Source: Alnus glutinosa
Lineage: Eukaryota > Streptophyta > Magnoliopsida > Fagales > Betulaceae
Length of the DNA: 64,000 nucleotides
Assembly: GCF_958979055.1 (NCBI RefSeq)
Contig: NC_084886.1
Coordinates: 46,455,154 to 46,519,153 of the forward strand
Reading direction: 5' to 3'
Numbering within the stretch: position 1 is the stretch's first letter; each line of letters starts with the position of its first letter. Below the pieces are notes generated by a model. It made no database searches. It saw only the letters and a list, made by a program, of their open reading frames with translations, and was not told where the DNA came from. The translations under genes were made by a program, and so were the position numbers. Positions 11,022 through 21,239 of the stretch are shown piece by piece.

Positions 11022-14000
11022 GATTGCAGAAAATGAATTGCTTGCTCAGACCTTGCAAAGAACTATAACAGACATGGATCTATAGCCAGAAGCAACGTTA
11101 AAGTGGACTTAATGAAAGCTTATGATTCAATGGAGTGGGATGTATTCTTTATATATTAGTAGCAGTTAGTATTTGTGCAACATCAAAGTGGACTTGATGA
11201 AAGCTTATAATTCGGTGGAGTGGGATTTTGCTCTTTATATATTAGTAGCCATTGGAATTTGTAGCTAAGTTTATTCATCAAGTCAAGACCTGCATTATCA
11301 CACCAAAATATTTGATTGCTTTGAATGGTAGCTTGGTTGGTAATTTTGAAGGAAAGAAGGGTTTGAGACAAGGTGGTCCTCTCTCTCCCTATTCTTTTGG
11401 TAGCTCTATGTTTGTAAATGCTTCTAGTGTTCTCCAGAATGGTAATTGGTTCTGGCCTCCAGCAAGATCCAAAGACTTGGTGTTGATTCAAAGAAAACTC
11501 CACCAAGTTCTGATCAGACAAGATGCAATTATTTGGATTCGTTCAATTACTGGGAAGTATGGCTGCATCACAACTTGGGAGGCAGTTCGAGCTAAATTGC
11601 CTATCTTCATTTGGTTGAAACTTCTTCAGTTTGCAAAAATTATCCCTAAGTATGTATTTATTAGCTGGTTAGCGGTTAAAAGCAGAGTTACAGCGAGGAA
11701 GAGATTAGCAAACTGAGGCCATACTGGAGACGTGTTATGCACTTTTCGCATAAACAAGTTCAAAATTAGAGATCATCTATTTTTGAATGCTCTTTCACCA
11801 GAAGAGTTTCGAAAGAGGCGTTAAAAAAATGTTTGGTTAGTAAACATGTTCGAAGCTGGGATAAAACTGCATAAGTTCAAAGGAAAGGGCTTTAAGACTG
11901 CACTCCGTAAGCTTGCTTGAGCAGCTACCATCTACCACATCTGGTTAGATTGAATGCAAGACCTCACAATGAGAAATTTAAAAGTGAAATCAGTTTACTG
12001 CAGGCGGTGATGATGGATGTAAGTAGGGGTGTACAACCGATTGCGGTTGCGGTTATTTGCTCATAACCGCAACCAGAGTTTCCAGTTATTCATATTTCAA
12101 TAACCGCAACCGGTAGGCCGGTTGCAGTTTTTACCAACAGCCGGTTATCTGGTTATTTTAAATCGGTTTTTAACCAGATAACCGGTTTTCATAGAATGTT
12201 GAATTTTTCAAAAAAAAATTTTTAAATCCAATATTTTACATCATTTTCTGTCCTCAAGTGTCCATCCATGTTTTATTTAAATCTCTAACTAGAACTATAT
12301 CTCTAATTAGTGTACTAAAACAGCTAAAGTTAGCTGCCCAAATATTTCCAAAATCACCAATTAGTATCAACAACCCCAAAATCACAATAATGAAACCAAG
12401 AACAAGATGGCTCGGACCGGAAGAACCCAAATCTGACACCAATCACCCAGATAGGAAGAAACCAGAGCTGAGGCTCAATCGTTGGTTCCAATGGTGAACC
12501 AAATGATGCGGAATTGAAGAGGAGAAGGGGGAATATGTCATTGGTTCCCATGTTTCCCAGCGGTGTATCTTTCTCTACGAGAACCAAAGGGGAAGGGGGA
12601 ATGCTTGAATGAAGAAAGAAGAAGGGATATGGGACTGCATGAAAACATTTGAATTTCGCGAGGTATGTAAAGAAGAATTGACAGGGACCATTTGTTGGCA
12701 CCGATCCAGAAGCTATCCTTGCTTTGTTCAACAAAGAATAACAAAACCAGTAAAGAAAACAAAAATTACATTGAAAATAAGAGCACAGAGGAAGAGAAGA
12801 AGAAAGAAGAGGGAAAGAAGAAGAGAAGAAGGAAAGAAGAAGAGAAGAGAGGTGGAGAACAATGGAGATTCGGAGAAGACTCAAGAGTGGAGAATGTTGA
12901 GATTTGTGTATGAATCTAAAGAGACAGAGAATAGCGGAAGAATGAGAGAGAAAAGAGACAAATATTTTACGTGGTTCGGTCTATAACCTACGTTCACAGG
13001 GTAAAGCCCAAAGGATTACATTGTGCTCTTATTAACTTGATTGTCTACAATACAAAGGTCTCTATTTATAGGGTTTAGAGTAAACACTAATATGGTGATT
13101 TGATTACAATTTACCGTAAATAGAGAATATTACAATATCAACCAAATATGGAATATACAGAAAATATATTATATTTTTCCTATATTTTAACATCTCCCTC
13201 AAACTCAAGGTGGAAGATTCTGGAACCTTGAGTTTGAAATTAGAAGCCAGATTTAAATGCAGCCGAAGTCGATGGTTGGATCAAAACGGTGCCGGCGAGA
13301 AAGGCTGAAAGTGACGGCCGAAGAATGGAGACTAGCCGTTAATCCCGTGAGGGGCCAAGCCGCAACTGACAATGATGGTTGGGGAACGGTAACTAACTGT
13401 CAATCCTGTGAAGGGCCAAACCACATTGTGCCAAAAGGCTGAAGGAGACGGCCGGAGAACGGAGAATATCCGTTAATCCCATGAGGGTCCAAACTGCAAC
13501 TTACAATGATGGTCAGAAACATAAATTAGCCGTTAATCCTGTGAAGGGCCAAACCATATTGTGCCAAGTTTTGCCAATGAATTGAGCCGCAGATTACAAC
13601 AAAATGGGCAAAAATAAATCCAAAAGAGGGATCAAAATAGGCTCTGAGACCATGTTGAGATTTGTGTATGAATCTAAAGAGGCAGAGAATAGTGGAAGCA
13701 TGAGAGAGAAAAGAGACAAAGATTTTACGTGGTTCAGTCTATAACCTACGTTCACAGGGTAAAGCCCAAAGGACTACATTGTGCTCTTATTAACTTGATT
13801 GTCTATAATACAAAGGTCTCTATTTATAGGGTTTAGAGTAAACACTAATATGGTGATTTGATTACAATTTACCGTAAATAGAGAATATTACAACATCAAC
13901 CAAATATGAAATATACGGAAAATATAATATATTTTCCGTATATTCTAACAGAGAAGAAGAGAAGTGGGCGAATCAGGGCTAGGCGACGGTGTGTTGAAGA

Positions 14001-14044
14001 GTGAAGAGACAAACACTGAAGAGAATGAATTAGGGTTACCAGGT

Positions 14045-14086
<42 letters not shown>

Positions 14087-14952
14087 AAAAATAAAAACCG
14101 GTTGCGGTTACCCGGTTATTAACCGGTTTTTCAGAATGTAATAACCGGTAACCGCAACCGGGTAACCGATTATCCGGTTGCAGTTATTTTCGATTTTTCC
14201 AGTTAGCGGTTACCGGTTATTTCCGGTTAATAATCACCCTGCTTGTACACCCTTAGATGTGAGATATAGATTGTGTAATAGCAAGAGAATCAAAACTGTA
14301 TTCAAATAAAGGGTTTTGTACTATTGGGGGAATCTTCCTTTTTTTTTTTCTCTATATTTGATGTTTCTTAGAAAGGTTTTATTCTTGTTAGTTGAAGTTC
14401 CATAGGTGTGCAGCAGTAAGCTACTTGTTTTTTCACTGCTGAAGCAGGTTTTCATGTGATTTTTCAGTTGGTTGAATAAAACCTCTTATTCAGAAAAAAG
14501 AAAAAGAATATATTAAACAAATTAGAGCTGTAAATCTCATATTCTCCAAATCAAAGTTCCCCCCTCCGCTTAAAATGTTACTAGAAGATGAAACGGCAAA
14601 GAAGATTACTTTTTCACTTTCCCCCCTCCGCTGAAAGATTTACTAGAAAATGAAACGGCAAAGAAGATTACTTCTTTCACTTTCTAACATTTCCCCAGGT
14701 TTCTCAGCAACCAATCAGAGGGCTTGGGGTCATACATGAGCAAGATGATACTGACAAACCAACCAAACGATAATCTAAAACAAGCCCATTAAAGAATTAG
14801 CCAAAAAAAAAAAAAACAAAACCCACAAACACAAAACACGCAGTATTTTTGTTTACCTTAATCCTTGTACCTTCTGCACCAAAACCAGTAGCGGCTGATA
14901 ATAGCCCCAAGAACCCCACAACACTGCATATCACCACAGCCTTTCTCTCCAT
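6834..14952 (-). CDS. DUF1218 four-pass membrane protein with a giant first intron
   Basis: Exons, in - strand order: 14952-14857, 8423-8221 and 7179-6834. The frame joins exactly (96 + 203 + 346 bp) to give 214 residues. Splice sites are GTAAAC/CCCCAG for intron 1 and GTAAGT/AGCAG for intron 2. The protein starts MERKAVV and has four hydrophobic spans near residues 6-24, 51-70, 92-116 and 137-160. The family-typical SECVYPRSPA stretch lies at about 42-51 and a CMCCKR cysteine motif near 76. The proline- and glutamine-rich tail probably faces the cytosol. DUF1218 proteins are plant-specific and include members linked to lignin content and to vein and leaf symmetry; the role of this copy is unknown. 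Intron 1 is about 6.4 kb and holds nested transposons, yet all coding and splice signals look intact. Exon 1 was found by matching the family N-terminus; without it the gene appears truncated. Confidence 0.88.
8872..9132 (-). other. Unidentified 87-codon open segment inside DUF1218 intron 1
   Basis: On the - strand a frame stays open from 9132 to 8872, with stops at both ends and no transposon resemblance that I recognise. The composition is protein-like (for example IEWSIFANKRGILTGPAS and RFGQFDQLGVATGLVLND). It lies between exons 1 and 2 of the DUF1218 gene on the same strand but has no frame-compatible link to them. It could be a captured gene fragment or an unspliced exon of another gene. 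I cannot assign a family. Confidence 0.35.
10981..11018. repeat. (ATA)n microsatellite inside the LINE
   Basis: A run of about 12 AAT/ATA triplets interrupts the reverse transcriptase reading frame of the intronic LINE between the NEFITPSQ-like and LLAQTL-like segments. Confidence 0.85.
12895..13192 (-). repeat. TRIM 3' LTR (as read on the - strand)
   Basis: This copy differs from its partner at 13653-13950 by roughly a dozen substitutions by eye and has the same 298-bp length, so the insertion is fairly young. It is the copy next to the polypurine tract. Confidence 0.85.
13255..13570. repeat. Degenerate tandem repeat in the TRIM interior
   Basis: Phrases such as CCGTTAATCC(C/T)GTGA(G/A)GG and GGCCAAACCA recur several times with imperfect spacing, indicating internal amplification. 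No open frame of interest spans it. Confidence 0.55.
13641..13652 (-). other. Primer binding site of the TRIM element
   Basis: TGGTCTCAGAGC on the - strand abuts the LTR end directly. It differs at one base from the initiator-Met tRNA complement TGGTATCAGAGC seen in the copia element at 28399. Confidence 0.75.
13653..13950 (-). repeat. TRIM 5' LTR (as read on the - strand)
   Basis: Partner of the repeat at 12895-13192, adjoining the primer binding site. It carries the same inner features, including a TCTATTTATAGGG segment on the + strand. Confidence 0.85.
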
Positions 14953-15075
14953 CGTCTCTCTCTCTCTCGATTCTAAATATTTTTTTGCCTCTTTGTTTGA
15001 GAGGAGTAAAGTAGGAGAACGTCTGTTGAGTTGGGGTCGTGCAATTATTATGCCCCCGGATCACAAGGGCAGAAC

Positions 15076-15083
15076 TTTATAAA
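15076..15083 (-). promoter_or_regulatory. Probable TATA box of the DUF1218 gene
   Basis: TTTATAAA reads as a TATA box on the - strand about 125 bp upstream of the DUF1218 start codon. A GA-rich stretch lies in the leader just before the ATG. Position and strand fit; there is no experimental support. Confidence 0.5.
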
Positions 15084-15089
15084 AGTTAC

Positions 15090-16137
15090 AAATGTTCTTG
15101 AATGGCAATATCGTGATATGGCTAAAACGGTGATTCTTGTAAAATAACTCACTATACTTTGATTCTTTTTTCTTTACCAAATACCCCGTCCCCGGTCCGA
15201 CTACAACAGTTCAGTGAACATCGTCCCCAGCGACACGTTTTGTTTATTTTAAGGTTTACTATGTCAGCATGGATGTGACAATAACTCTTCCCCTTTTTTT
15301 TTCTTTTTTTTTTTTTTTTGAAGGAATACGTGACAATAACTTAAATTCGTTTTTTTTTTTTAATTATTATTATTTAAAAGAATATGAACTACGAAGAATG
15401 CTAGATTTCTTTTTAATGTCGTTTTGAAATCTTTTTATACTGACATGACATATTGTATTTTTTAATAAAAACTAGAAAGAGAAATCAAATTATAATTTTT
15501 TTTTTTATTAAAAATAAAGTGTGATATCAACATATATATTTTATTTTTAAAAAAAACACTAAAATAAACTTTAATATTTCTCATAGTCTATATGAGGTGA
15601 TCATATACTTATAATACTATTTATCCGTTGAAAATCAATAACAACAACCTAAACAGTTGAAAAATGCAGACTCTCTAAAGTCCGCCTGAGCTACCCGACA
15701 ACCCCTATTTCTTAATTGTGTTTTATTTATTTTTATAGTCAAATCTACTTCTGATCGATTAGTCCACCAAACTTGTAGGCATATCTCATATTATAATTAT
15801 TTATTTATATCCAAAAGTCTAAATATAAAAATAATCAGTTTTTTATACTGTCTGTCTTATCACATTAATTCAAATCCAAACTTATATATTTTTTAACCTT
15901 TTATCAGAAGACTGAGACTGAAAAACATAGATACGATGGATTTTTTTAATCTGTGTTTGATCAAATTTGATTATATTTTTGGAATTACGGGAGTAACAAA
16001 GAATAATACAATATAACATTCAACCCCTAGGAGATAGAGTTCCCTAATCTTCATTACATTATTTATTATATTATTGTTTATTACTTGTTTGTGGATAGTA
16101 TTGTTTGGCTATCCTCTATGTATACAATGTACTGATT
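15090..16137. other. AT-rich intergenic DNA upstream of the DUF1218 gene
   Basis: Contains several long T tracts (near 15290-15320 and 15345-15360) and no recognisable gene. Confidence 0.45.
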
Positions 16138-16440
16138 TTGTTTCGTTTGCCGCAAAAAAATTGTTGATATTAGTTGTATCATCAACGTTTTTTCCGATCG
16201 GACTTATATTTGCGTTCTGCTCGTACGTTAGTGAATTTAATTTTGGTGTAACGAAAAGATTTAAAATTCAAATCTCTCGCTTTTCAAAGGTTTACTTATT
16301 CTATTTCATTTGGCGCAAAAAAATTGTTGATAACAGTTGTGTCTTCAAGGCTTATTCCGATTGGACTCACACTCGTATTTTGCATGGTACATAAGTGAAT
16401 CGAATTTAAGTATACCGAAAAAAATTTAAATTTAAATTAT
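16138..16440. repeat. Imperfect tandem duplication, unit about 165 bp
   Basis: The phrases TTTCGTTTGCCGCAAAAAAA and TTTCATTTGGCGCAAAAAAA, each followed by TTGTTGATA, a TTCCGAT(C/T)GGACT motif and a T(A/G)CGT-AGTGAAT(C/T) motif, mark two diverged direct copies. No coding capacity is evident. Confidence 0.6.
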
Positions 16441-16460
16441 TAATTTTAATTTAAAATCTA

Positions 16461-17311
16461 GGATACGAATGAAAGGCGTGCACAAAAAGTGTGCAAACAA
16501 TGTATGTAAATAAGATTTTTCTAGTATTATTTGAGAATAAAATTAAAAAATAATAATATCTTAAATATATTTTACAGTAAATCCTGAAGTTATTAAACAT
16601 TATAAGGAGAATAGAGTAATTAGCAGTAATTAATATAATAAAGTACTTTTACGTTAAGAGTAATTAAGAGTCTAGTATCAATATGAGTTAGGAGTTTTGG
16701 TAGTAATTGTTAGTTTTTCTATGTCAGTTTTTTTTCTTTCTATTTTTTAAAATCTTGGATACGAATGAAAGGCGTGCACAAAAAGTGTGCAAACAATGTA
16801 TGTAAATAAGATTTTTCTAGTATTATTTGAGAATAAAATTAAAAAATAATAATATCTTAAATATATTTTACAGTAAATCCTGAAGTTATTAAACATTATA
16901 AGGAGAATAGAGTAATTAGCAGTAATTAATATAATAAAGTACTTTTACGTTAAGAGTAATTAAGAGTCTAGTATCAATATGAGTTAGGAGTTTTGGTAGT
17001 AATTGTTAGTTTTTCTATGTCAGTTTTTTTTCTTTCTATTTTTTAAAATCTTGGATACGAATGAAAGGCGTGCACAAAAAGTGTGAAAACAATGTATGTA
17101 AATAAGATTTTTCTAGTATGATTTGAGAATAAAATTAAAAAATAATAATATCTTAAATATATTTTGCAGTAAATCCTGAAGTTATTAAACCTTATAAGGA
17201 GAATAGAGTAATTAGTAGTAATTAATAGAATAAAGTACTTTTACGTTAAGAGTCATTTAAGAGTCTAGTATCATTATGAGTTAGGAGTTTTGGTAGTCAT
17301 TGTTATTTTTT
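16461..17311. repeat. Tandem triplication, 296-bp unit
   Basis: GGATACGAATGAAAGGCGTG recurs at 16461, 16757 and 17053, a constant 296-bp period. Copies 1 and 2 are almost identical; copy 3 has scattered substitutions and is cut off by the SINE-like sequence at its end. The unit is AT-rich and non-coding. The pattern fits an older duplication followed by a recent one. Confidence 0.92.
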
Positions 17312-17416
17312 TTATTTTTTTTTATTTTTAACACATATCCACACAAGAGGGGAGATTCGAACTAATGGCTTCTGCTTCATGAGGCGTGGTCTCTAGCCAA
17401 TTGAGTTACCCCTTGG
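17312..17416 (-). mobile_element. SINE-like element with a tRNA-derived head
   Basis: On the - strand the sequence has an A-box-like stretch (TAACTCAATTGGCTAGAGAC) and a B-box-like AGTTCGAATCT, followed by CCCCTCTTGTGTGG and an A-rich tail ending at the 296-bp array. This is the layout of a short plant tRNA-derived SINE. It does not fold as a complete tRNA, so I do not call a tRNA gene. Confidence 0.6.
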
Positions 17417-19483
17417 AAACAAATACACCTTTAAATGTAGTTATATGTCGGTTATCTACACCGGTAAGAATCATTGTATTTAAATGAAAATTACTGATGA
17501 AATAATTAATAATGATTAGAAGATGCAGAACTTACCACTAAGCTATGATACTTGTGTTCAACAAGGTCTACTTACCCAAAAAAGAAAAAAAGGTCTAAAA
17601 TCAACTATAAAAATTATTATTCAAGCTATGATGATATGTCAGGGAAATAAATTTTACAACTTTAGATAGAAGGAAACAATTTTTTATTTTTTATTTTTTT
17701 TATTTGATTCGGGGAAAAAGGGTCATAAGGGATGATCTTTCTCATTGTTGATCTAAAAAGAAGAGAGAATGAGCAATCCTGAATAAAAACAAAAAAAAAA
17801 TAAAAGAATAGGTGAATTCTCTGACAATAAATTCAAAATTAACACAACAATGCAAAAATATAAACAAATTGTAGGAAATGAGACAAACAATTGTCTCAGT
17901 CCTCTCAATATGGCCTTATAAAATAGTAATAAAAGCAAAATGGGGCACAAATTAAGGCAAACTTAGCTGATTCTTCACTTGGAAACAACAACAATCACCG
18001 GAAAGAGGTTGAAGCAGTAGAAATACTGTCAGAATCCGAAGCAGAGACTATAGAAGAGAGAGGCACCAAGACAAATCTTGGAACAAAAGTCTCTGCAAGA
18101 AAATCAAACCATTGAAGAGTTGGGAAATAGTAACCAAACAACACAACAACAACAAAAAACAAAGATAGCTACAAATCACTAGGAAAATAAAAAAACAGGG
18201 AAAAAGAAAATAACAAAAAAAAAAGCCACTAAGCAGCAACTTCAACAGAGGGTGAGGTGGAGAATAGTCGACGAGGAAGCTTGTGGCAACAGCTCGGAGA
18301 ATATGTGGCATCGCTTGAGGTCCACAAGCAGGCTTGTGGTTGCAAGAAGGAGAAGAGGGCGGTACCAGCAGAAAGCTAAAAGGCCAGAGAACAAGGTGGC
18401 AGGGCACGTCGAAGCTTGGGAGAAACAGAGGGCGACATATCGGGTTTAGAGAGAATTGGATATGAGATCCATTGTATAATCGATAACGATGCGGTGGCTG
18501 AGGGTGGAAGGCAACAAGATAGTGACGATGGGGCGGGGCGAGGAGATTTGGAGATGGAGGAACGTCGGAGAAGCTACTTCGTGGCAACAAAGAAGAAAAC
18601 AAAAGAGGGTCAGTGACAAAGGAGGGAGGAGGGGCAACCGCACTAAGCGAAAGAGGGGAGGAGGGAGAGAACAAAGTCCATCCCTCCTCCCCTGAAAAAA
18701 AAAGCTACACAGAGGCGGTGGAAAGCCCTCCTGAAGAAGGTGGTAGGGTTTCAAAAAAAGGAAAAAGGCTTCTAAAGTAACGTGTTAAATCATCACTTAA
18801 ACTTGAGATTTCAAACTATTTTAAAGATAAGACTATTACAAAGGAATGAAAGAGAAAAAAACAAATGAAGGAGAATCTCTACTTTTTTACTAATAAAAAA
18901 GAATCTCTACTTTTTGCATAAATAACTTATTGTACAAGATTTACTTTAAAGAAGACTACTTCTTGATTAAAGCAAGCTTCTTTTATTAATTGTCCTCACC
19001 TACTTTACTTTTGATTAAATTAAAGTTCTCTTTATTGTTGATGGCACGCATAGTTTATGCTTTTTACAAAATAGTCCACCAAATTTCTGGCATGCTCGAA
19101 CTTTTAATCCTTCAGTTTAACCTATTAAATTCATACTTTCACCGGTCACACCTCAGTTAGACCTTGGTTAGAGGTACTGGACCTAATATTCTTTCAGCAT
19201 GTGAATGCTTTTAGCACCATATTTTTTGATTGGTCGTGCAGTAATAGTTTCACTTTGAATGTACGAAAATAACAAAAATAAAATTCAGAATTGCTACAAG
19301 GTTACAACAATTAAAAATGAATCGTTTTCCTGCTTTTCCAGCATAGTTTACTCACTCTACACAAACTTATGAGACAGTCGAGCCAAGTTTTTGCAACACC
19401 GAGCAACTTGTGCATTGAACTTTCTTTAATTCGATTGGTTCTATTTTGATTTAATAAGCATTCCAATTGGTCAATTCAAGTCT
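17417..19483. other. Intergenic DNA with dispersed-repeat sequence
   Basis: The segment 17715-17910 (GGTCATAAGGGATGATC onward, with AGAGAGAATGAGCAATC) resembles 61590-61760, so both belong to a dispersed repeat. The 17950-18770 stretch is purine-rich on the + strand and gives long open frames on both strands, which I attribute to composition. No gene is supported. Confidence 0.4.
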
Positions 19484-19720
19484 ATGATTGTATGTAATGT
19501 ACAGATTCCCAGCTTTTTGCAGTTTAATTTGACAGATTCTCTGGATAAAGCAGTTTTAAGTGGAGGCAATTACAGAAAGGTTTTAGCATCAATAACAAAG
19601 TTTGTATTAGAAACTCTTTCGACAACATCCATTAAGCTCTATGAACAAGCTTGCCAAAAGGCTTTTGCCATGAAGAACCATTACAATAGGCCATACCAGC
19701 AAATTAAACGAAGCTTCTAA
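19484..19720 (+). CDS. Unrecognised 78-codon open frame (low confidence)
   Basis: The open frame has fairly protein-like composition, with a C-terminal half rich in K, Q, N and Y (for example YEQACQKAFAMKNHYNRPYQ). It has no partner exon, no recognisable domain and no visible promoter. It could be a fragment of a captured or decayed gene. It lies just 3' of the broken B3 exon but on the opposite strand. Confidence 0.15.
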   Translation: MIVCNVQIPSFLQFNLTDSLDKAVLSGGNYRKVLASITKFVLETLSTTSIKLYEQACQKAFAMKNHYNRPYQQIKRSF

Positions 19721-19974
19721 AAGAAAATGGGTGATGGAGCCCCAAAACTAATAACACAAATATGTTAATAATATTAACTCTTTTCGGAAAGGAGAGACCA
19801 CAATAGTTCTTTTCAAGTAGGACAGACCACAAGTGAATCTGATAATCCGTTATTACATTAGTCCCTTATTTATTCTATTACTTGACTACTAAAGCAATTC
19901 ATAAAGGAATAACTAATGCAATACTTAAAGGAAATACAACTAGATTTAGATTATGAAAGCAGCATATTGGATAG

Positions 19975-20222
19975 AATTTGAATACAGGTACAAGAGCATG
20001 AACATGAAAATTTGAATTCCCTTGGTACTTGAAGACTAAAAAGTAACCATATTGGATAGAATGATAATCTACAAAGTCCTCCCAACCGTCACAAAACCAA
20101 ATATTCTTGTTAGCTTTCTCCAATTTTACTTGCCAAATGCATCTGTTGGGAACAGTGAGTACAGCAACAGTGGACAGTTCATATCCAAATTCCCTTACAA
20201 ACTTTTAAGGGAGCCTCTGCAG
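19975..20222 (-). pseudogene. VRN1-like B3 exon fragment, broken
   Basis: The - strand sequence matches the start of exon 2 of the intact paralogues, running from the QRLP...KFVREFG region through VDYHSIQYGYFLVFKYQGNS. A stop codon (TAA) replaces the Glu codon of the conserved PEKFVREFG motif. After FHV the frame departs following a 6-bp insertion, and homology fades near 19985. No exon 1 or exon 3 was found nearby. It is a relic of an additional member of the array, about 5 kb from gene A. Whether it is transcribed cannot be seen. Confidence 0.85.
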
Positions 20223-20299
20223 GTACAAAATTAGTTAGATTTTCTTAATTGCAATATAAAATGAAATCAAGGAAAACAGTGCTTCCAACGGAGATAATA

Positions 20300-20645
20300 T
20301 CTCTGTTCATATATATTCTGTCCAAAACGTTAATGGAAATTCACGTCAAACCAATCAAAAATTGCCACGTGGCTATACGGCTCTTTAAAAATTAATAATA
20401 ATAAAAACTTAAATTATTAAAAACATTAAAAAAAAAAAAAAACTCTTTTCTTTTCTTTTCTTCTTCTTTTTTTTTTTTTTAAAAAAAGAAAAGGGTGGCT
20501 CGATTTGTGGCAAAGGAGTGATTTGGCCACCCACAAGGGCTATAGGTACGGTTCAGCCACCCCTAGACCAACCATGGCGGGTGGCTCGAACCACCCCTCT
20601 CTTTTTTTTTTTCATTTTTTTTTTTTTAAAAATGAAGCATAGGGT
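20300..20645. other. Palindrome-rich segment with CCACC/GGTGG motifs
   Basis: Long A and T tracts (20420-20480 and 20605-20630) flank a centre rich in GGTGGC and CCACCC. It resembles the centres of foldback elements at 3737-4082 and 60879-61570, but I could not define matching termini. Confidence 0.35.
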
Positions 20646-20940
20646 CACATGTCTATTTTTTATAGGCATTAATATGGATTTCTATTAATTTATGGAGAGA
20701 AGTTAGACAAGAGACAATTTTTCATTTTTAGCCATAGGCAAAATACCAATACAAATTGAAACATAAGTAAGAAATAATAAAATTCTTAAACTACAAGAAA
20801 TAAAAGGTATCATATATATATATATATATATAAAAGCCGAGTTCTTCCTTAGAATGACATAGAATGGTGACACGTGGCATGAACTCATACTTTTTAGTGC
20901 CTAAACCGGTCATTTAAGTACTGAACCGGTCTATTTAATA

Positions 20941-20942
20941 TC

Positions 20943-21040
<98 letters not shown>
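20941..21040. repeat. Compound (TC)n(TA)n microsatellite
   Basis: About 60 bp of TC repeats run into about 35 bp of TA repeats, within the probable Helitron near its left end. Confidence 0.9.
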
Positions 21041-21041
<1 letters not shown>

Positions 21042-21239
21042 GATACAATAAGTCTCTCTCTCAATTAATGATACAATTAAAGGTGTTTCTTTAGTATTTT
21101 ATATTTTTGGTCGAAATCTAAATATATTTCCATTTTATTTGTGAAATTTTTGGTTGAGCAATTCTTCATTTGAATGTCTATGAAATTTTTATTTATTTAT
21201 TTTTTTTAATTTTCGTTCATTTGCTTTTTCGAATGTTCA

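Larger units (their letters stand above)
12895..13950 (-). mobile_element. TRIM-like LTR retroelement nested in the hAT element
   Basis: Two 298-bp direct repeats (12895-13192 and 13653-13950) flank about 460 bp without coding capacity. Read on the - strand each repeat begins TGTTA and ends AACA. The sequence next to the LTR, TGGTCTCAGAGC (13652-13641), resembles the initiator-Met tRNA primer site, and TTTGAGGGAGA before the other LTR fits a polypurine tract. The element is flanked by a perfect 5-bp target duplication, gagaa (12890-12894 and 13951-13955). At about 1.06 kb with no gag or pol it fits terminal-repeat retrotransposons in miniature. Confidence 0.88.
12024..14255. mobile_element. 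Non-autonomous hAT-like transposon nested in the LINE
   Basis: The left end reads TAGGGGTGTACAA and the right end is its inverted form (TAAGGGTGTACAA read on the other strand). Flanking 8-bp sequences gatgtaag (12016-12023) and gatgtgag (14256-14263) match at 7 of 8 positions, the target duplication length of hAT elements. Both subterminal regions are packed with ACCGGTTA/TAACCGGT motifs, a likely set of transposase binding sites. No transposase gene is visible, so it must have moved in trans. It separates two parts of the LINE coding region. A (TA)n run lies at 14047-14081. Confidence 0.82.
10140..14505 (+). mobile_element. Decayed L1-type LINE in DUF1218 intron 1, split by a hAT element
   Basis: Translated + strand fragments follow the order of a plant LINE. 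An endonuclease start resembling LNIRGINDHLKQEEVK lies near 10490-10540. Reverse transcriptase motifs APGPD (about 10672) and GLRQGGPLSP (about 11362-11392) follow, then a zf-RVT/C-terminal region to about 12000. The same C-terminal region resumes after the hAT insertion at 14256, and an A-rich tail lies near 14492-14505. Many stops and shifts make it inactive. An (ATA)n microsatellite has grown within the RT region (10981-11018), and a short RT segment is duplicated (11096-11160 and 11187-11245). The 5' end is approximate. Confidence 0.75.

Noticed and set aside
12354..12986. Open frames of 125 and 176 codons within the hAT-like element
   Set aside because: They come from an AGAAGA-rich purine tract and run into the TRIM LTR. 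No transposase motif was found.
14858..15064. 68-codon - strand frame beginning MIRGHNN
   Set aside because: It overlaps DUF1218 exon 1 in the wrong frame. The shifted frame from 14952 gives the family N-terminus and joins exon 2.
16461..17311. CRISPR-like or centromeric satellite array
   Set aside because: Only three units of 296 bp with no spacers, in a plant genome. It is a simple local triplication.
17341..17412. tRNA-like sequence
   Set aside because: A- and B-box-like motifs are present, but the acceptor and anticodon stems do not pair and an A-rich tail follows, so a SINE head is more likely.
18048..18674. 208-codon open frame on the - strand, with overlapping frames on both strands
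   Set aside because: Low-complexity Ser/Pro/Leu-rich translation of a purine-rich tract. No domain, no splice partner, and frames are open on both strands because of composition.
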